A stretch of DNA of 64,000 nucleotides from assembly GCF_009295635.1 (NCBI RefSeq), contig NZ_WHIW01000006.1:62001-126000 (forward strand), given 5' to 3'. This DNA is from Alkalilimnicola sp. S0819. GTDB lineage: Bacteria > Pseudomonadota > Gammaproteobacteria > Nitrococcales > WHIW01. Each line of letters starts with the position of its first letter. The first letter of the stretch is position 1. Positions 24,127 through 32,523 of this stretch are shown piece after piece. The position numbers were made by a program, and so were the translations under genes. The notes below the pieces were generated by a model. It ran no database searches, was not told where the DNA came from, and saw only the letters and a program-made list of their open reading frames with translations.

Positions 24127-25831
24127 GGTGCAACCTCCCCTGCCGCAGCTCCAGTTGCCGATCGCTGGCCGCGCCCGCCGCAGGGCTGTGGCTGAACTGG
24201 ATGATGGTGATCCCGCCGGCCAGGCCGCGCAGCACCCGCAGCAGCCGCTGCTCCGCGGCCGGGTCCAGGCTGGCGGTGGGCTCGTCGAGGATCAGCAGCC
24301 GCGGTTGCGGCAACAGCGCGCGGGCAAGGCACAGGCGCTGGGCCTCCCCGCCGGAAAGCCCCCCGCCCCGCTCGGCCAGGCGGGTATCCAGGCCCGCGGG
24401 CAGCAGGGCCAGCGCCCGGCCCAGATCCACCCGCGCCAGCATCTCCCGCAGCGCCGCGTCAGCATGCCGCCCGCCCGGGTCCAGGTTGCGCCGCAGGCTC
24501 GCCGGCAGCAGATGCGGTTGCTGACCCAGCCAGCCGCAGGCCCCGCGCAGATCCGGCGCGGGCCAATCGGCCAAGAGCCGGCCGGCCAGCAGAATGCGCC
24601 CCGCCTGGGGAGCGAGCCAGCCGAGCAAGGCTGCGGCCAGGCTGCTCTTGCCGCTGCCCGACTCGCCGCGAATGCTCAGCCACTCACCGGCCGCCACCTC
24701 CAGGTTCAGCCCTTCGATCACAGCCTGTTCGCTGTCGGGCCAGCGCAGGGCAAGCCCTTGCACCAAGAGCGCCGGCGCCGCCCGCAGGGTTATTGAGTGC
24801 GGCTTTACCTGTTCTTCCGCCGGCGCCTGCGCCAGCAGGGCCTGCAGCTCGGGGGCGGCGGCCAGGGCGGCGGCGCGTTCGTGGTAACCCGCCGCCAGGC
24901 GGCGCAGGGGCTGGAAGAACTCCGGGGCCAGCAACAGGATCAGCAGGCCGGACTGAAAGCCGAGCTCGGGTGCCGGGCCGAAGGTGATGAACCCGAGCAG
25001 CGCCATGCCGATGTACACGGCGAGGGTCGCAATGGCGATGGCGCTGAAGAACTCCAGCACCGCCGAGGACAGAAAAGCCACCCGCAGCACCTGCATGCTG
25101 CTGCGCCGATAGGCCTGCGCGGCCGCCCCCACCCCCGCGGCCTCGGTCTGCGCCCGGCGCAGCAGGCGCAGAGTGGGCAGGGCCCGCACCCGGTCCAGGA
25201 AATGCGCCCCCAGGCGCTGCAGGCGGTCCTGCTGCTCGCGGGCCAGGGTGCTGGTGCCCAGGCCGATCAGGGCGCTGAACAGCGGAATGAGCGGCGCGCT
25301 CAGCAGCAACAGCAGGCCGGCGAGCCAATCGAGCATGAACACCAGCAGCAGGATCAGCAGGGGCTGGACCAGCGCCCGGGTGCGGGCGGGCAGGTATTCG
25401 CGAAACCAGGGCCCCAGGGTCTGCAGCTGCTCGCCGAGCAGGGTGGAGAGCTCCGCCGGCCCCTGGCGCAGCCGCAGGCGCACGGCCGGGTCCAGGGCCA
25501 GGCCATGCAGCGCGGTGCGCAGCCGGGCGAGGATCCGCCGGGCGGCCTGGGCGGCCAGGTGCTCGGTGCCGGCCTGGAGCAGCGCGCGCGCCACGGCAAT
25601 GGCGAGCAGCCCCAGCAGGGGGGCGCCCGGCAGGTCCGGGCCGAAGGCCAGCGCGTTCAGCGCATGGGCGAGCAGACTGAAGAAGGCGAGCAGCAGCAGG
25701 CTGTCGAGCACCGGCAGCCCATAGGCGGGCAGCCACAGGGGCCGGCCGGTCTGCCCGTTCAGCCAGCGCCCGGCGGCGCGGCGCTGCGCGCGGGCGGCCC
25801 GGTCCCGGCGGACGGCGGCGAGCTGATCCAC
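24116..25831 (-). CDS. cydD: CydD, heterodimeric glutathione/cysteine ABC exporter subunit
   Basis: The 571-residue partner of CydC has six membrane spans in the N-terminal 310 residues, then Walker A RGESGSGKSS, signature LSGGEAQRL and Walker B LLILDEPTASLD. The start is GTG 25831, nine bases after the cydB stop, so it is co-transcribed with the oxidase genes. Having the exporter in the same operon as its oxidase is common in proteobacteria and supports the assignment over a generic multidrug exporter. Confidence 0.9.
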   Translation of the reverse strand: MDQLAAVRRDRAARAQRRAAGRWLNGQTGRPLWLPAYGLPVLDSLLLLAFFSLLAHALNALAFGPDLPGAPLLGLLAIAVARALLQAGTEHLAAQAARRILARLRTALHGLALDPAVRLRLRQGPAELSTLLGEQLQTLGPWFREYLPARTRALVQPLLILLLVFMLDWLAGLLLLLSAPLIPLFSALIGLGTSTLAREQQDRLQRLGAHFLDRVRALPTLRLLRRAQTEAAGVGAAAQAYRRSSMQVLRVAFLSSAVLEFFSAIAIATLAVYIGMALLGFITFGPAPELGFQSGLLILLLAPEFFQPLRRLAAGYHERAAALAAAPELQALLAQAPAEEQVKPHSITLRAAPALLVQGLALRWPDSEQAVIEGLNLEVAAGEWLSIRGESGSGKSSLAAALLGWLAPQAGRILLAGRLLADWPAPDLRGACGWLGQQPHLLPASLRRNLDPGGRHADAALREMLARVDLGRALALLPAGLDTRLAERGGGLSGGEAQRLCLARALLPQPRLLILDEPTASLDPAAEQRLLRVLRGLAGGITIIQFSHSPAAGAASDRQLELRQGRLHRVA

Positions 25832-25840
25832 CGCCGCCGC

Positions 25841-26845
25841 CTAGTGGCCGTAGCCGCCGTCACGGCGGACCTTGCCGCGGAATACCCAGTAGGTCCAGGC
25901 GGTGTAGCCCAGCACGAAGGGGATCACGAACAGGAAGCCGAGCAGCAGGAAGAGCTGCGAGCCGGGCGCGGAGGCCGCGTCCCAGAAGGTGTAGTGCGGC
26001 GGCACGGCATAGGGCCACATGCTGATCAGCAGGCCGATGTAGAACAGCAGGAACAGCACCATGGTGGCGACGAAGGGCGTGCCCTCCTGGCGCTTGCGCA
26101 GGGCGTGCCACAACCACCCGCAGACCCCCAGGGTGGCCGCCGGGAACAGCCACAGCACGTGAGCGTTGCTCATCCAGCGCTGGAACACCCGCTCGTGGGC
26201 GAGCGGCGTCCAGACACTGACCACCACGAAGAACACCAGCATGCCGGCCACCAGCCAGGGCGTGAGCCGCCAGGCCCAGGCCTGGGTTTCGCCCTCGGTC
26301 TTGAGCAGGGTCCAGGTGGCGCCGAGCAGCGCGTAGCCGGTGACCACCCCCAGGCCGGTCATCACGGTGAACGGCGTCAACCAGTCCAGCGCCCCGCCCG
26401 CGTACTGGAAACCCTGCACCTCAAAGCCCTGGATGTAGGCGCCCACCACCGCGCCTTGGGCGAAGGCGGCCACGGTGGAGCCGATGTTGAAGGCGTGGTC
26501 CCAGAGGTAGCGGGAGGTTCGCGCCTTGAAGCGGAACTCGAAGGCCACACCGCGAAAGATCAGCCCGGCCAGCATCAGGAACACACCGATATAGAGCGCG
26601 GGCAGGAACACCGCATAAACCATGGGAAAGGCGGCCAGCAGGCCCGCCCCGCCCAACACCAGCCAGGTCTCGTTGCCGTCCCACACCGGGCCCACGGAGT
26701 TCATCATGTCGTCACGGGCCTGGTCGCTGGGGGCGAAGGGGAAGAGGATGCCCACCCCCAGGTCGAAGCCGTCCATGAGCACGTACATCAGCACCGCGAA
26801 GCCCAGGATGATCACCCAGATCATGGTCAGATCGATCAGTTCCAT
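25841..26845 (-). CDS. cydB: cytochrome bd oxidase subunit II
   Basis: The 334-residue membrane subunit of the bd-type quinol oxidase has eight or nine predicted spans and landmarks GFDLGVGILFPF near residue 26, WDGNETWLVLGGAGLLAAFP (about 55-74), and a C-terminal YTAWTYWVFRGK. It lies 13 bp after cydA. No cydX-like small gene is present in the nine-base space before cydD. Confidence 0.94.
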   Translation of the reverse strand: MELIDLTMIWVIILGFAVLMYVLMDGFDLGVGILFPFAPSDQARDDMMNSVGPVWDGNETWLVLGGAGLLAAFPMVYAVFLPALYIGVFLMLAGLIFRGVAFEFRFKARTSRYLWDHAFNIGSTVAAFAQGAVVGAYIQGFEVQGFQYAGGALDWLTPFTVMTGLGVVTGYALLGATWTLLKTEGETQAWAWRLTPWLVAGMLVFFVVVSVWTPLAHERVFQRWMSNAHVLWLFPAATLGVCGWLWHALRKRQEGTPFVATMVLFLLFYIGLLISMWPYAVPPHYTFWDAASAPGSQLFLLLGFLFVIPFVLGYTAWTYWVFRGKVRRDGGYGH

Positions 26846-26858
26846 GGTACGTCGCTCC

Positions 26859-28244
26859 TTAGTGTTCGAACGGGGTGTCCACGGCGGACAGGGGCCGCTT
26901 GGCCCGGCCGTGCAGCGCTTCCTCGGGGGTGGCCGCCTCGGGGCCGGCCTCCATCACCCGCAGCAGGTAATACAGACCGGCGATGAAGATCACGGCGTAG
27001 ACCAGGATGTAGCCGATCAGGGTGAACAGCGCCATGCCGCCGGTGAGCGAGGGCGTGACGCCGTCCTCCACCCGCATCAGGCCGTGCACCAGCCAGGGCT
27101 GGCGACCGGTCTCGGTGACGAACCAGCCGGCCAGCACCGCGAGAAAGGGCGCGGGGATCATCCAGGTATAGAGCCGCAGCAGGCGCCACGACACCTGCAG
27201 CCGCCCGCGCAGCAACTGCACCAGCCCCGTGAGCGCGGCGAGGATCATCAGCAGCCCCAGCCCCACCATCACCCGGAAGCTCCAGAACACCGTCGCCACA
27301 TGGGGGCGGTCCTCCGGCGCCCACTCCTTGAGCCCGCGGATCTCGCCGTCCAGCTCGTGGGTGAGGATCAGGCTGGCGCCCTTGGGAATGCCGATCTCCA
27401 AGTGGTTACGCTCGCCGGACTGGCTGGGCAGGGCGAACAACAAAAGGGGCGCGCCCCGCTCGGTCTCCCACACCCCTTCCATGGCGGCGACCTTCTGCGG
27501 CTGGTGCTCGAAGGTGTTCAGGCCGTGCATATCGCCCAGAAACAGCTGCGCGGGGGCCAGCACCGCCATCAGCACCACGGTGATCGCCAGCGCCCGGCCG
27601 CTGGCCACTTGTGCGCGGCCCTGGCGCAGATACCAGGCCGACACCCCCAGCACCACGAAACCGGCGGTGAGGAAGGCGGCGGTGGCGAAATGCAGGAAGC
27701 GCCAGACGAAGGAGGGGTTGAAGATGGCCTCGCCCCAGGAGGTGAGGTGGAAGATGCCGTCGCGCAGCTCCGCGCCGGCGGGCGTCTGCATCCAGCTGTT
27801 GGCCGAGAGTATCCAGAACGAGGAGATGAGCGTGCCCAGCGCCACCATGCAGGCCGCGAACAGGTGCATGCCCGCCGGCACCCGGTGGCGGCCGAACAGC
27901 AGCACCCCCAGGAACACCGCCTCCAGGAAGAAGGCGGTGACCACCTCGTAGCTGAGCATCGGGCCGAGGAAATTCGCCGCGGCGTAGGAGAACACGCTCC
28001 AGTTGGTGCCGAACTGGAAGGCCATGACAATGCCCGAGACCACCCCCATGCCGAAGACCACGGCGAAGACCTTGGTCCAGAAGCCCGACAGGGCTTCGTA
28101 GACCGGGTTGCCGGTGCGATAGAGCAGCGCTTCCAGGAAGGCGATGAAACTCGCCAGACCAATGCTGAACACGGGAAAGATGGCGTGGAAGCTCACCACG
28201 AAGGCGAACTGGATGCGGGAGAGCAGGACCGGATCGAGTTCCAT
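26859..28244 (-). CDS. cydA: cytochrome bd oxidase subunit I, short Q-loop (CIO) type
   Basis: The 461-residue subunit I carries the quinol site and haems b558, b595 and d. Axial His20 (VVSFHAIFP), a second His in NPSFVWRFLHF and Met in GRQPWLVHGLMRVED are visible. The loop between the ALPSQ segment and the RVMVGLG helix is short compared with E. coli CydA (522 residues), which is the mark of cyanide-insensitive (CioA-like) members. The protein reduces oxygen to water at high affinity without pumping protons. The ATG at 28244, preceded by TGGAG, begins homology; the longer frame to 28415 is not used. Only a TTGAT half-site of an FNR box was seen upstream. Confidence 0.94.
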   Translation of the reverse strand: MELDPVLLSRIQFAFVVSFHAIFPVFSIGLASFIAFLEALLYRTGNPVYEALSGFWTKVFAVVFGMGVVSGIVMAFQFGTNWSVFSYAAANFLGPMLSYEVVTAFFLEAVFLGVLLFGRHRVPAGMHLFAACMVALGTLISSFWILSANSWMQTPAGAELRDGIFHLTSWGEAIFNPSFVWRFLHFATAAFLTAGFVVLGVSAWYLRQGRAQVASGRALAITVVLMAVLAPAQLFLGDMHGLNTFEHQPQKVAAMEGVWETERGAPLLLFALPSQSGERNHLEIGIPKGASLILTHELDGEIRGLKEWAPEDRPHVATVFWSFRVMVGLGLLMILAALTGLVQLLRGRLQVSWRLLRLYTWMIPAPFLAVLAGWFVTETGRQPWLVHGLMRVEDGVTPSLTGGMALFTLIGYILVYAVIFIAGLYYLLRVMEAGPEAATPEEALHGRAKRPLSAVDTPFEH

Positions 28245-28417
28245 GACAGAGGGCTCCAGGCAGTGGTAATCCCGGCGACCCGGCGCAAGGCAGCCATGGG
28301 GCCGCAAGCAAGGCTGAACAGACGGGGTCTGTCTGCGCGCATCGATCAAGATGCCCATTCTGGCATATGGGTATGGCAAAGTCCGCTCACGAAGATGCGC
28401 AATGCGGAAAACCACCC

Positions 28418-28873
28418 ATGAGTCTTACCCAAGATTGCCCCTGCGGTTCCGGGGGCGCCCTCGCCCACTGCTGCGGCCCGATTCTCGGCGGCGAAGCGCC
28501 CGCCCCCACGGCGGAAGCGCTGATGCGCTCGCGCTACAGCGCCTTCGTGCTGGATAACACCGCCTACCTGCGGGAGAGCTGGCACCCCTCCACCCGCCCG
28601 GCGGCGCTGGCGCCGGGTGAGGGGCCGAACTGGCGGGGGCTGACGATAATCGCGGCGACCGGGGCGGCGGAAGACGATACGGGCGAGGTGGAGTTCGTCG
28701 CCCGCTTCGAGGAAAACGGGCGTAAGGGTGTGCTGCACGAAACCAGCCGCTTCGTGCGCGAGGGGGGGCGCTGGTATTACCTGAGTGGGGAGATCCACCC
28801 GGCGCCTGGGCGCAATGCGCCTTGCCCCTGTGGGAGTGGGGGGAAGTTCAAGCGGTGTTGTGGCATGAACTGA
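28418..28873 (+). CDS. YchJ-family protein with two SEC-C motifs
   Basis: The 151-residue cytosolic protein has zinc-binding SEC-C motifs at both ends, CPCGSGGALAHCC (residues 7-19) and CPCGSGGKFKRCC near the C-terminus. Between them is an NTF2-like YchJ domain with ALMRSRYSAFV and RWYYLSGE. The family is widespread and of unknown function; SEC-C motifs can contact SecB or other proteins. ATG 28418 starts directly before the first motif. It is divergent from cydA. Confidence 0.88.
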   Translation: MSLTQDCPCGSGGALAHCCGPILGGEAPAPTAEALMRSRYSAFVLDNTAYLRESWHPSTRPAALAPGEGPNWRGLTIIAATGAAEDDTGEVEFVARFEENGRKGVLHETSRFVREGGRWYYLSGEIHPAPGRNAPCPCGSGGKFKRCCGMN

Positions 28874-28940
28874 CTATGCATTCCTCAAGGCCCCGAGCGT
28901 TACTCAGCACCACGCCAACATCCGGGGACCACAGCGTTTC

Positions 28941-29276
28941 CTACAACGAGAACGCTGCAACGATATGCAGAGCAACCAGTCCAGCGAACCCCACAGCATT
29001 GTATTTCAATCTGCGGCCAACGGGCCTTACTCGGAACTCTTTGATAATTAGCGCCACGGCAAAGACCGCAACGACGCATCCAACGACGGGGTTGAGGAAG
29101 AGCCTGTAAAACCAAGCCCCGAGCAAGGCATCGGGTCGCTCGTAGAAAACTGGACCATGCGATATATCACCCTGCTCGAACAGCAAGTAACCCGCGGTGA
29201 AGAGCCAGAATATGTAGGCAAACCAAACGCAGGAAACCAGCAAGAACAGATTGAAAATTTTCTTTACGCCGGACAT
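28941..29276 (-). CDS. three-span membrane protein, possible immunity protein
   Basis: The 111-residue protein has hydrophobic segments at about residues 7-32 (LFLLVSCVWFAYIFWLFTAG), 58-80 (LNPVVGCVVAVFAVALII) and 93-110 (AVGFAGLVALHIVAAFSL). The gene starts 42 bp after the stop of the Hcp-like gene, on the same strand. Its local base composition is lower in GC than the flanking core DNA. Membrane immunity proteins commonly follow type VI effector genes, so it could protect against the Hcp C-terminal extension. This role is inference; no family is recognised. Confidence 0.55.
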   Translation of the reverse strand: MSGVKKIFNLFLLVSCVWFAYIFWLFTAGYLLFEQGDISHGPVFYERPDALLGAWFYRLFLNPVVGCVVAVFAVALIIKEFRVRPVGRRLKYNAVGFAGLVALHIVAAFSL

Positions 29277-29318
29277 CTCGCCCTCATGCTGTGAACCACA
29301 TCCGATACTTCGCCTATT

Positions 29319-30137
29319 TTATTGGGTCACCCCATTTCTGAGCCGGTCGGAAAGCACATTTTCCAAGAACGCGTCCGGTACTCTCCGCACTTTGCCTTTC
29401 ACTGAGAATCCACCGATCTGATAAGAAGGATCCTCAAGCGGAACCGTCTTCATACTGAGGCTGTGCAGCACCGTGTGGGCACTGTCCACAAGCGAGAAGT
29501 CGAGATCGATCAGTGCGCCTTCGTATCCGAGCGAGGTCCCTTTTACGACAACTGACGCATATTTTCCGACCAAGTCCATCGGATCGAACAGCCACCTGTG
29601 CCTCGCCGGATTCAGAGTTATCCACTTGGTCACAAGGTAGGACATGCCGCCATTCGGACCTACCGCCCCAGTATCGAATCTGTCCGACACCTGAATCCCT
29701 TCCACTCCCTCCTTCGGCGAGTCGCGAAAGAAGAAGCGGGCATTCTTCGCCATAATCACAACCATTTCTCGGGGGCGCATGTTGCTCTGTCCCCTTCCCT
29801 TGACCCGGTACTGAGTGACCAACGCATTCCTCAGCTTGAGCTCCGTGTACGTATCTGCACCACCACCGCGGCCTGCCTTCGCCAAATGAATGACAACGCT
29901 CTTTCCCTTGCCTCAGCACGACTCCAGGAACAGGCCGGGCGTTGCGCAGTCCATACGCCGAGTCACAGTAAGGTTCGCAAGCTCCGCATTCGCGGACTCT
30001 CTGTCGTTCCGCGTGGAGGTGTTGGACGTAATCTTCCGAGATACGCCCCAATGCAAGTGCTCAACGTCTATCCACCGCTTATGGTTGATGTCGGCGCTCT
30101 CGCCGTTCAGGCCTTCGTAATCCATGAAGATCGACAT
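29319..30137 (-). pseudogene. Hcp-like type VI secretion protein with C-terminal extension, in-frame TGA
   Basis: One reading frame encodes a protein of about 272 residues broken by TGA at 29915-29913, after residue 74. The first part (MSIFMDYEGLNGESADINHK, later LHWGVSRKI and CATPGLFLESC) and the part after the TGA (GKGKSVVIHLAKAG, then LKLRNALVTQYRVKG and RPREMVVIMA) together fit the Hcp tube-protein fold. About 120 further residues (from FFFRDSPKEG) form an extension, as in evolved Hcp-ET effectors delivered by type VI secretion. The reading frame is the same on both sides, so this is a single nonsense change or, less likely, readthrough or recoding. No other type VI genes are in the window. 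Confidence 0.7.
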
Positions 30138-30297
30138 GATGTCTCCCGCGCGTATTGATATTTGGCAAGACGCGGGTTGACTCCAGGGAGGAGTGCTTGG
30201 CGCAGACTGAACAAGCCTGGTGTGAGGCGGGTCGCATCCTGCGCATAGTCCCTTCGGTCAGCCGCATCGTCCATGTTCCTTCGCAGCCTCGGAAACA

Positions 30298-30320
30298 TTA
30301 GCACGCACAGTGCGCGCTAA
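30298..30320. promoter_or_regulatory. 23-bp near-perfect palindrome
   Basis: TTAGCACGCA-CAG-TGCGCGCTAA has 9 of 10 complementary pairs around a three-base centre. It lies upstream of the Hcp-like gene (about 160 bp) and just beyond the end of the yedK-like gene. It could be an operator or a weak terminator. The rest of 30138-30377 holds no gene I can support. Confidence 0.35.
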
Positions 30321-30377
30321 CCACGGAGCAATGGAAACCTGCATAGCACCGAAGCGGCGCAAAAGCTGACAACATGA

Positions 30378-31058
30378 TCATACCGAGGACCCGCTTCCGC
30401 GATCCCCCTCCACAGGCGCCAACAACTCCTCCCCTTCCACCTCCGCCCGGTTCACCGCCGGACTCACCCGGTGCACGGCAAAGCACTCCATGGGCTCATG
30501 ACGCACCGCCCGGCGGATCGCGTCCGGGTCTTCCAGCGCGGGTGAAAGCCAGGCCGGCAAACTTTCACGGGTCAGCACCAGCGGCATGCGGTCATGGATG
30601 GCCTTCGCCTCGCCGCGGGCCGGCTCGGTGATGATGGCCAGGGTGTCCTCGCCGTCCGCGCCCCGGGCGAGCAGGCCGGCGAAGGCGAGCGGGGTGCCGT
30701 CCCGGTGGTGGAAGTACCAGGGCTGCTTGCGCCCCTGCTCGCCGGTCCACTCGAACCAGCCATCGGCGGGCACCAGGCAGCGGCGGTGGCGGAAGCTGCC
30801 GAGGAAGTAGCGGCTCTCGCGCAGACGCTCGGCCCGGGCGTTGATGGGGGTGGGGGCCGAGGCGCCGGCCCAGTGGGGGTGGTAGCCCCAGTGGGCGTTG
30901 GCACCCACGGGTTCCCCGGTGTCGGAATCGGGGCGGATGATCGGCACCTCGCCACCGGGAGCGATATTGTAGCGGGGCTGCCAGACGAGATCCAGCGGCA
31001 GGCCCAGGGCCTGGGCGAGCTTTTTGGGGGCGGTGTGTAGGGCGTAACGGCCGCACAT
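30378..31058 (-). CDS. SOS response-associated peptidase (SRAP, YedK/HMCES family)
   Basis: The 226-residue protein begins MCGRYAL; after removal of Met1 the exposed Cys2 is the catalytic residue that forms a covalent thiazolidine link with abasic sites in single-stranded DNA, shielding them at forks. Other family residues are visible: RYNIAPG, PINARAERL, CLVPADGWFEW and the late active-site segment IHDRMPLVL with its His. ATG 31058 is the only start that places Cys at position 2, which decides it against the longer frame to 31382. Confidence 0.93.
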   Translation of the reverse strand: MCGRYALHTAPKKLAQALGLPLDLVWQPRYNIAPGGEVPIIRPDSDTGEPVGANAHWGYHPHWAGASAPTPINARAERLRESRYFLGSFRHRRCLVPADGWFEWTGEQGRKQPWYFHHRDGTPLAFAGLLARGADGEDTLAIITEPARGEAKAIHDRMPLVLTRESLPAWLSPALEDPDAIRRAVRHEPMECFAVHRVSPAVNRAEVEGEELLAPVEGDRGSGSSV

Positions 31059-31092
31059 GGTGGGTATCCTCGGGGTTGGATGGGGGGCTCTC

Positions 31093-31116
31093 AACCCGCG
31101 TCGCGCCGTGCGGGTT
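31093..31116. terminator. hairpin after the HigA fragment
   Basis: AACCCGC and GCGGGTT form a perfect 7-bp stem with a 10-base loop, directly after the HigA-fragment stop on the minus strand. No T-run follows. Confidence 0.35.
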
Positions 31117-31374
31117 CTATCGATGATCCCCCCGGCCCGCCTGGGACGGCTCTCCTCGCCAAGGCGTGATCTTGGCCAGCGTCTCGGACAGCGCCTCCTG
31201 GGCCACCTCGGTGTCGTAGGCGGCCTGGGCCCGCAGCCAATAGCCGTTGGAGAGCCCAAAGAAGCGGCACAGGCGCAGATCGGTATCGGCGGTAATGGAG
31301 CGCCGCCCCGCGACGATCTCGCCAATCCGCTGCGGTAGCAGACGCGGAACTGGCCGTTTATATGGATGCTGCAC
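31117..31374 (-). pseudogene. HigA-type antitoxin fragment lacking its N-terminus
   Basis: The 85-codon frame matches the second half of HigA/VapI-like XRE antitoxins: LLPQRIGEIVAGRRSITADT, then DLRLCRFFGLSNGYWLRAQA and AAYDTEVAQEAL. The first part of the XRE domain, including the first helices (usually about 35-40 residues), is missing. The frame begins at a GTG with no ribosome-binding site and the first ten codons are unrelated. No higB toxin gene adjoins it. It is a remnant of a toxin-antitoxin module. Confidence 0.75.
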
Positions 31375-31521
31375 CGGCCCACGCGGCTGCCCTAGAGCGG
31401 TTTCAACCGATTGCCGGGTGGCACGCGGAGGTCTTCAGGCCGATTAGCGATCCGGAGTTCATCGGCCGCCGGCACCAGAATTGACGCACGAGTCACCTTG
31501 ATTTAGCTTCCGAGGTGCGGG

Positions 31522-31683
31522 ATGCACAAAAAGAATCAAGAAGCAGGGAGTAGCTTCATGCCCAAGGCCAAACAGCTGGTTGTCGGGGTGAACGCCCTCA
31601 ACAGCGCAGGCTCACGCCCGGTCCCCATTCGCGAGTTCTGTGCCCGGCCGGAGAACGTGAAGCTGGACGGGATCTGCAAATGA
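31522..31683 (+). CDS. 53-residue protein of unknown function
   Basis: The frame starts at ATG 31522, with GAGG at good spacing upstream, and encodes a basic 53-residue protein with two cysteines (EFCARPENVKLDGIC) near its end. Its stop overlaps the next ATG as ATGA, so the two genes are probably coupled. No family is recognised. The pair lies in the accessory region beside toxin-antitoxin and nuclease remnants. Confidence 0.45.
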   Translation: MHKKNQEAGSSFMPKAKQLVVGVNALNSAGSRPVPIREFCARPENVKLDGICK

Positions 31684-31889
31684 GCCCGAGCGAAGATACA
31701 GGACGTCGGAGCGGTCTCACCCGAGGAATACTGGCGTATCTGACCGGTGACATCCTGTTCTCGGTGGCGATGATCGGCGCGCTGCTCACAGGTCTCTACT
31801 TCTGGTCGATTTGGCCTGCACCAGGCGTTGCGGTTGTGGGTTCGGCGGCCGCCTTCGCGGTGCAAAAGGTCATGAGGCCCAAGCGTTGA
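31680..31889 (+). CDS. 69-residue two-span membrane protein
   Basis: Two hydrophobic segments lie at about residues 22-45 (LTGDILFSVAMIGALLTGLY) and 47-63 (PGVAVVGSAAAFAVQKV). They are flanked by a polar N-terminus (MSPSEDTGRRSGLTRG) and a basic C-terminus. It is coupled to the 53-residue gene by an ATGA overlap and followed after 19 bp by another membrane protein gene. No family is recognised. Confidence 0.45.
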   Translation: MSPSEDTGRRSGLTRGILAYLTGDILFSVAMIGALLTGLYFWSIWPAPGVAVVGSAAAFAVQKVMRPKR

Positions 31890-31908
31890 TGCCCGGAGCA
31901 ACCGCACC

Positions 31909-32523
31909 ATGAATGCCCATAGAACCTGGCTGGCCATCCTGTTACTAGTGGCGGCAGCCGTCCTCTGCGGTGTCATAGGCTGGCTCGGCCACCCGGCCAT
32001 ACTTCAAGCCATAACCGATCGAGCCGCCGTGAACTTGCGCGCGAGCAGCCTGGACGAGTTGATGGCCCACCGTGCGGCCACGGCCGGCGGATTCATGGTA
32101 ATTGCCCCGGCGTTGCTTTTCTGGTGGTCTCGATGCGGGTATCGAATGAAACCCCTGCGGTGGCTGGGCGTTGCCTCCTCGGCCACCGTGCTGGTGGTGC
32201 ACCTCATCGGCATCCGGCTCATGGCTGGGCGCCTGAGCTTGGCCGACGACGAGCGCTCGGCGCTGCCCTTGGCGTTGAGCGATGTTGTCTTGCCGCTCGG
32301 TGCCGCTCCAGTGCATTACCTGCCTCTAGTGAGCGGCGCGATCATGCTGGGTTTTGCAACCATCCAGGCCGGCCTGGCAACCAGGACATCCGCTACAGCA
32401 GCGTCGCGACCCTCGCCTCTAGATACTCCGGCGACGGATGCCAGCGCTGATCCCGCGGCAGCAAAAGCTCCGCCCCCTCCAGCTCCAGCAACTGCCCGTT
32501 GTCCGGAATCCGGCGATCGATGA
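31909..32523 (+). CDS. membrane protein with replaced C-terminus
   Basis: The 204-codon frame encodes four clear membrane spans (TWLAILLLVAAAVLCGVIGW; GGFMVIAPALLFWW; WLGVASSATVLVVHLIGI; YLPLVSGAIMLGFATIQAG) up to about residue 160. The last 45 residues are Ala/Pro-rich and lie antisense to the HNH fragment. That tail is read through foreign sequence, so the original C-terminus was probably lost when the HNH fragment was joined at about 32390. No family is recognised. Confidence 0.5.
   Translation: MNAHRTWLAILLLVAAAVLCGVIGWLGHPAILQAITDRAAVNLRASSLDELMAHRAATAGGFMVIAPALLFWWSRCGYRMKPLRWLGVASSATVLVVHLIGIRLMAGRLSLADDERSALPLALSDVVLPLGAAPVHYLPLVSGAIMLGFATIQAGLATRTSATAASRPSPLDTPATDASADPAAAKAPPPPAPATARCPESGDR

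Noticed and set aside
28310-28360. FNR/ANR box upstream of cydA
   Set aside because: Only the TTGAT half-site is present; the second half (expected ATCAA) does not match.
31340-31484. Plus-strand coding-looking stretch ending FIGRRHQN near the HigA fragment
   Set aside because: About 40 codons with no start signal and partly antisense to the HigA fragment; no recognisable family.
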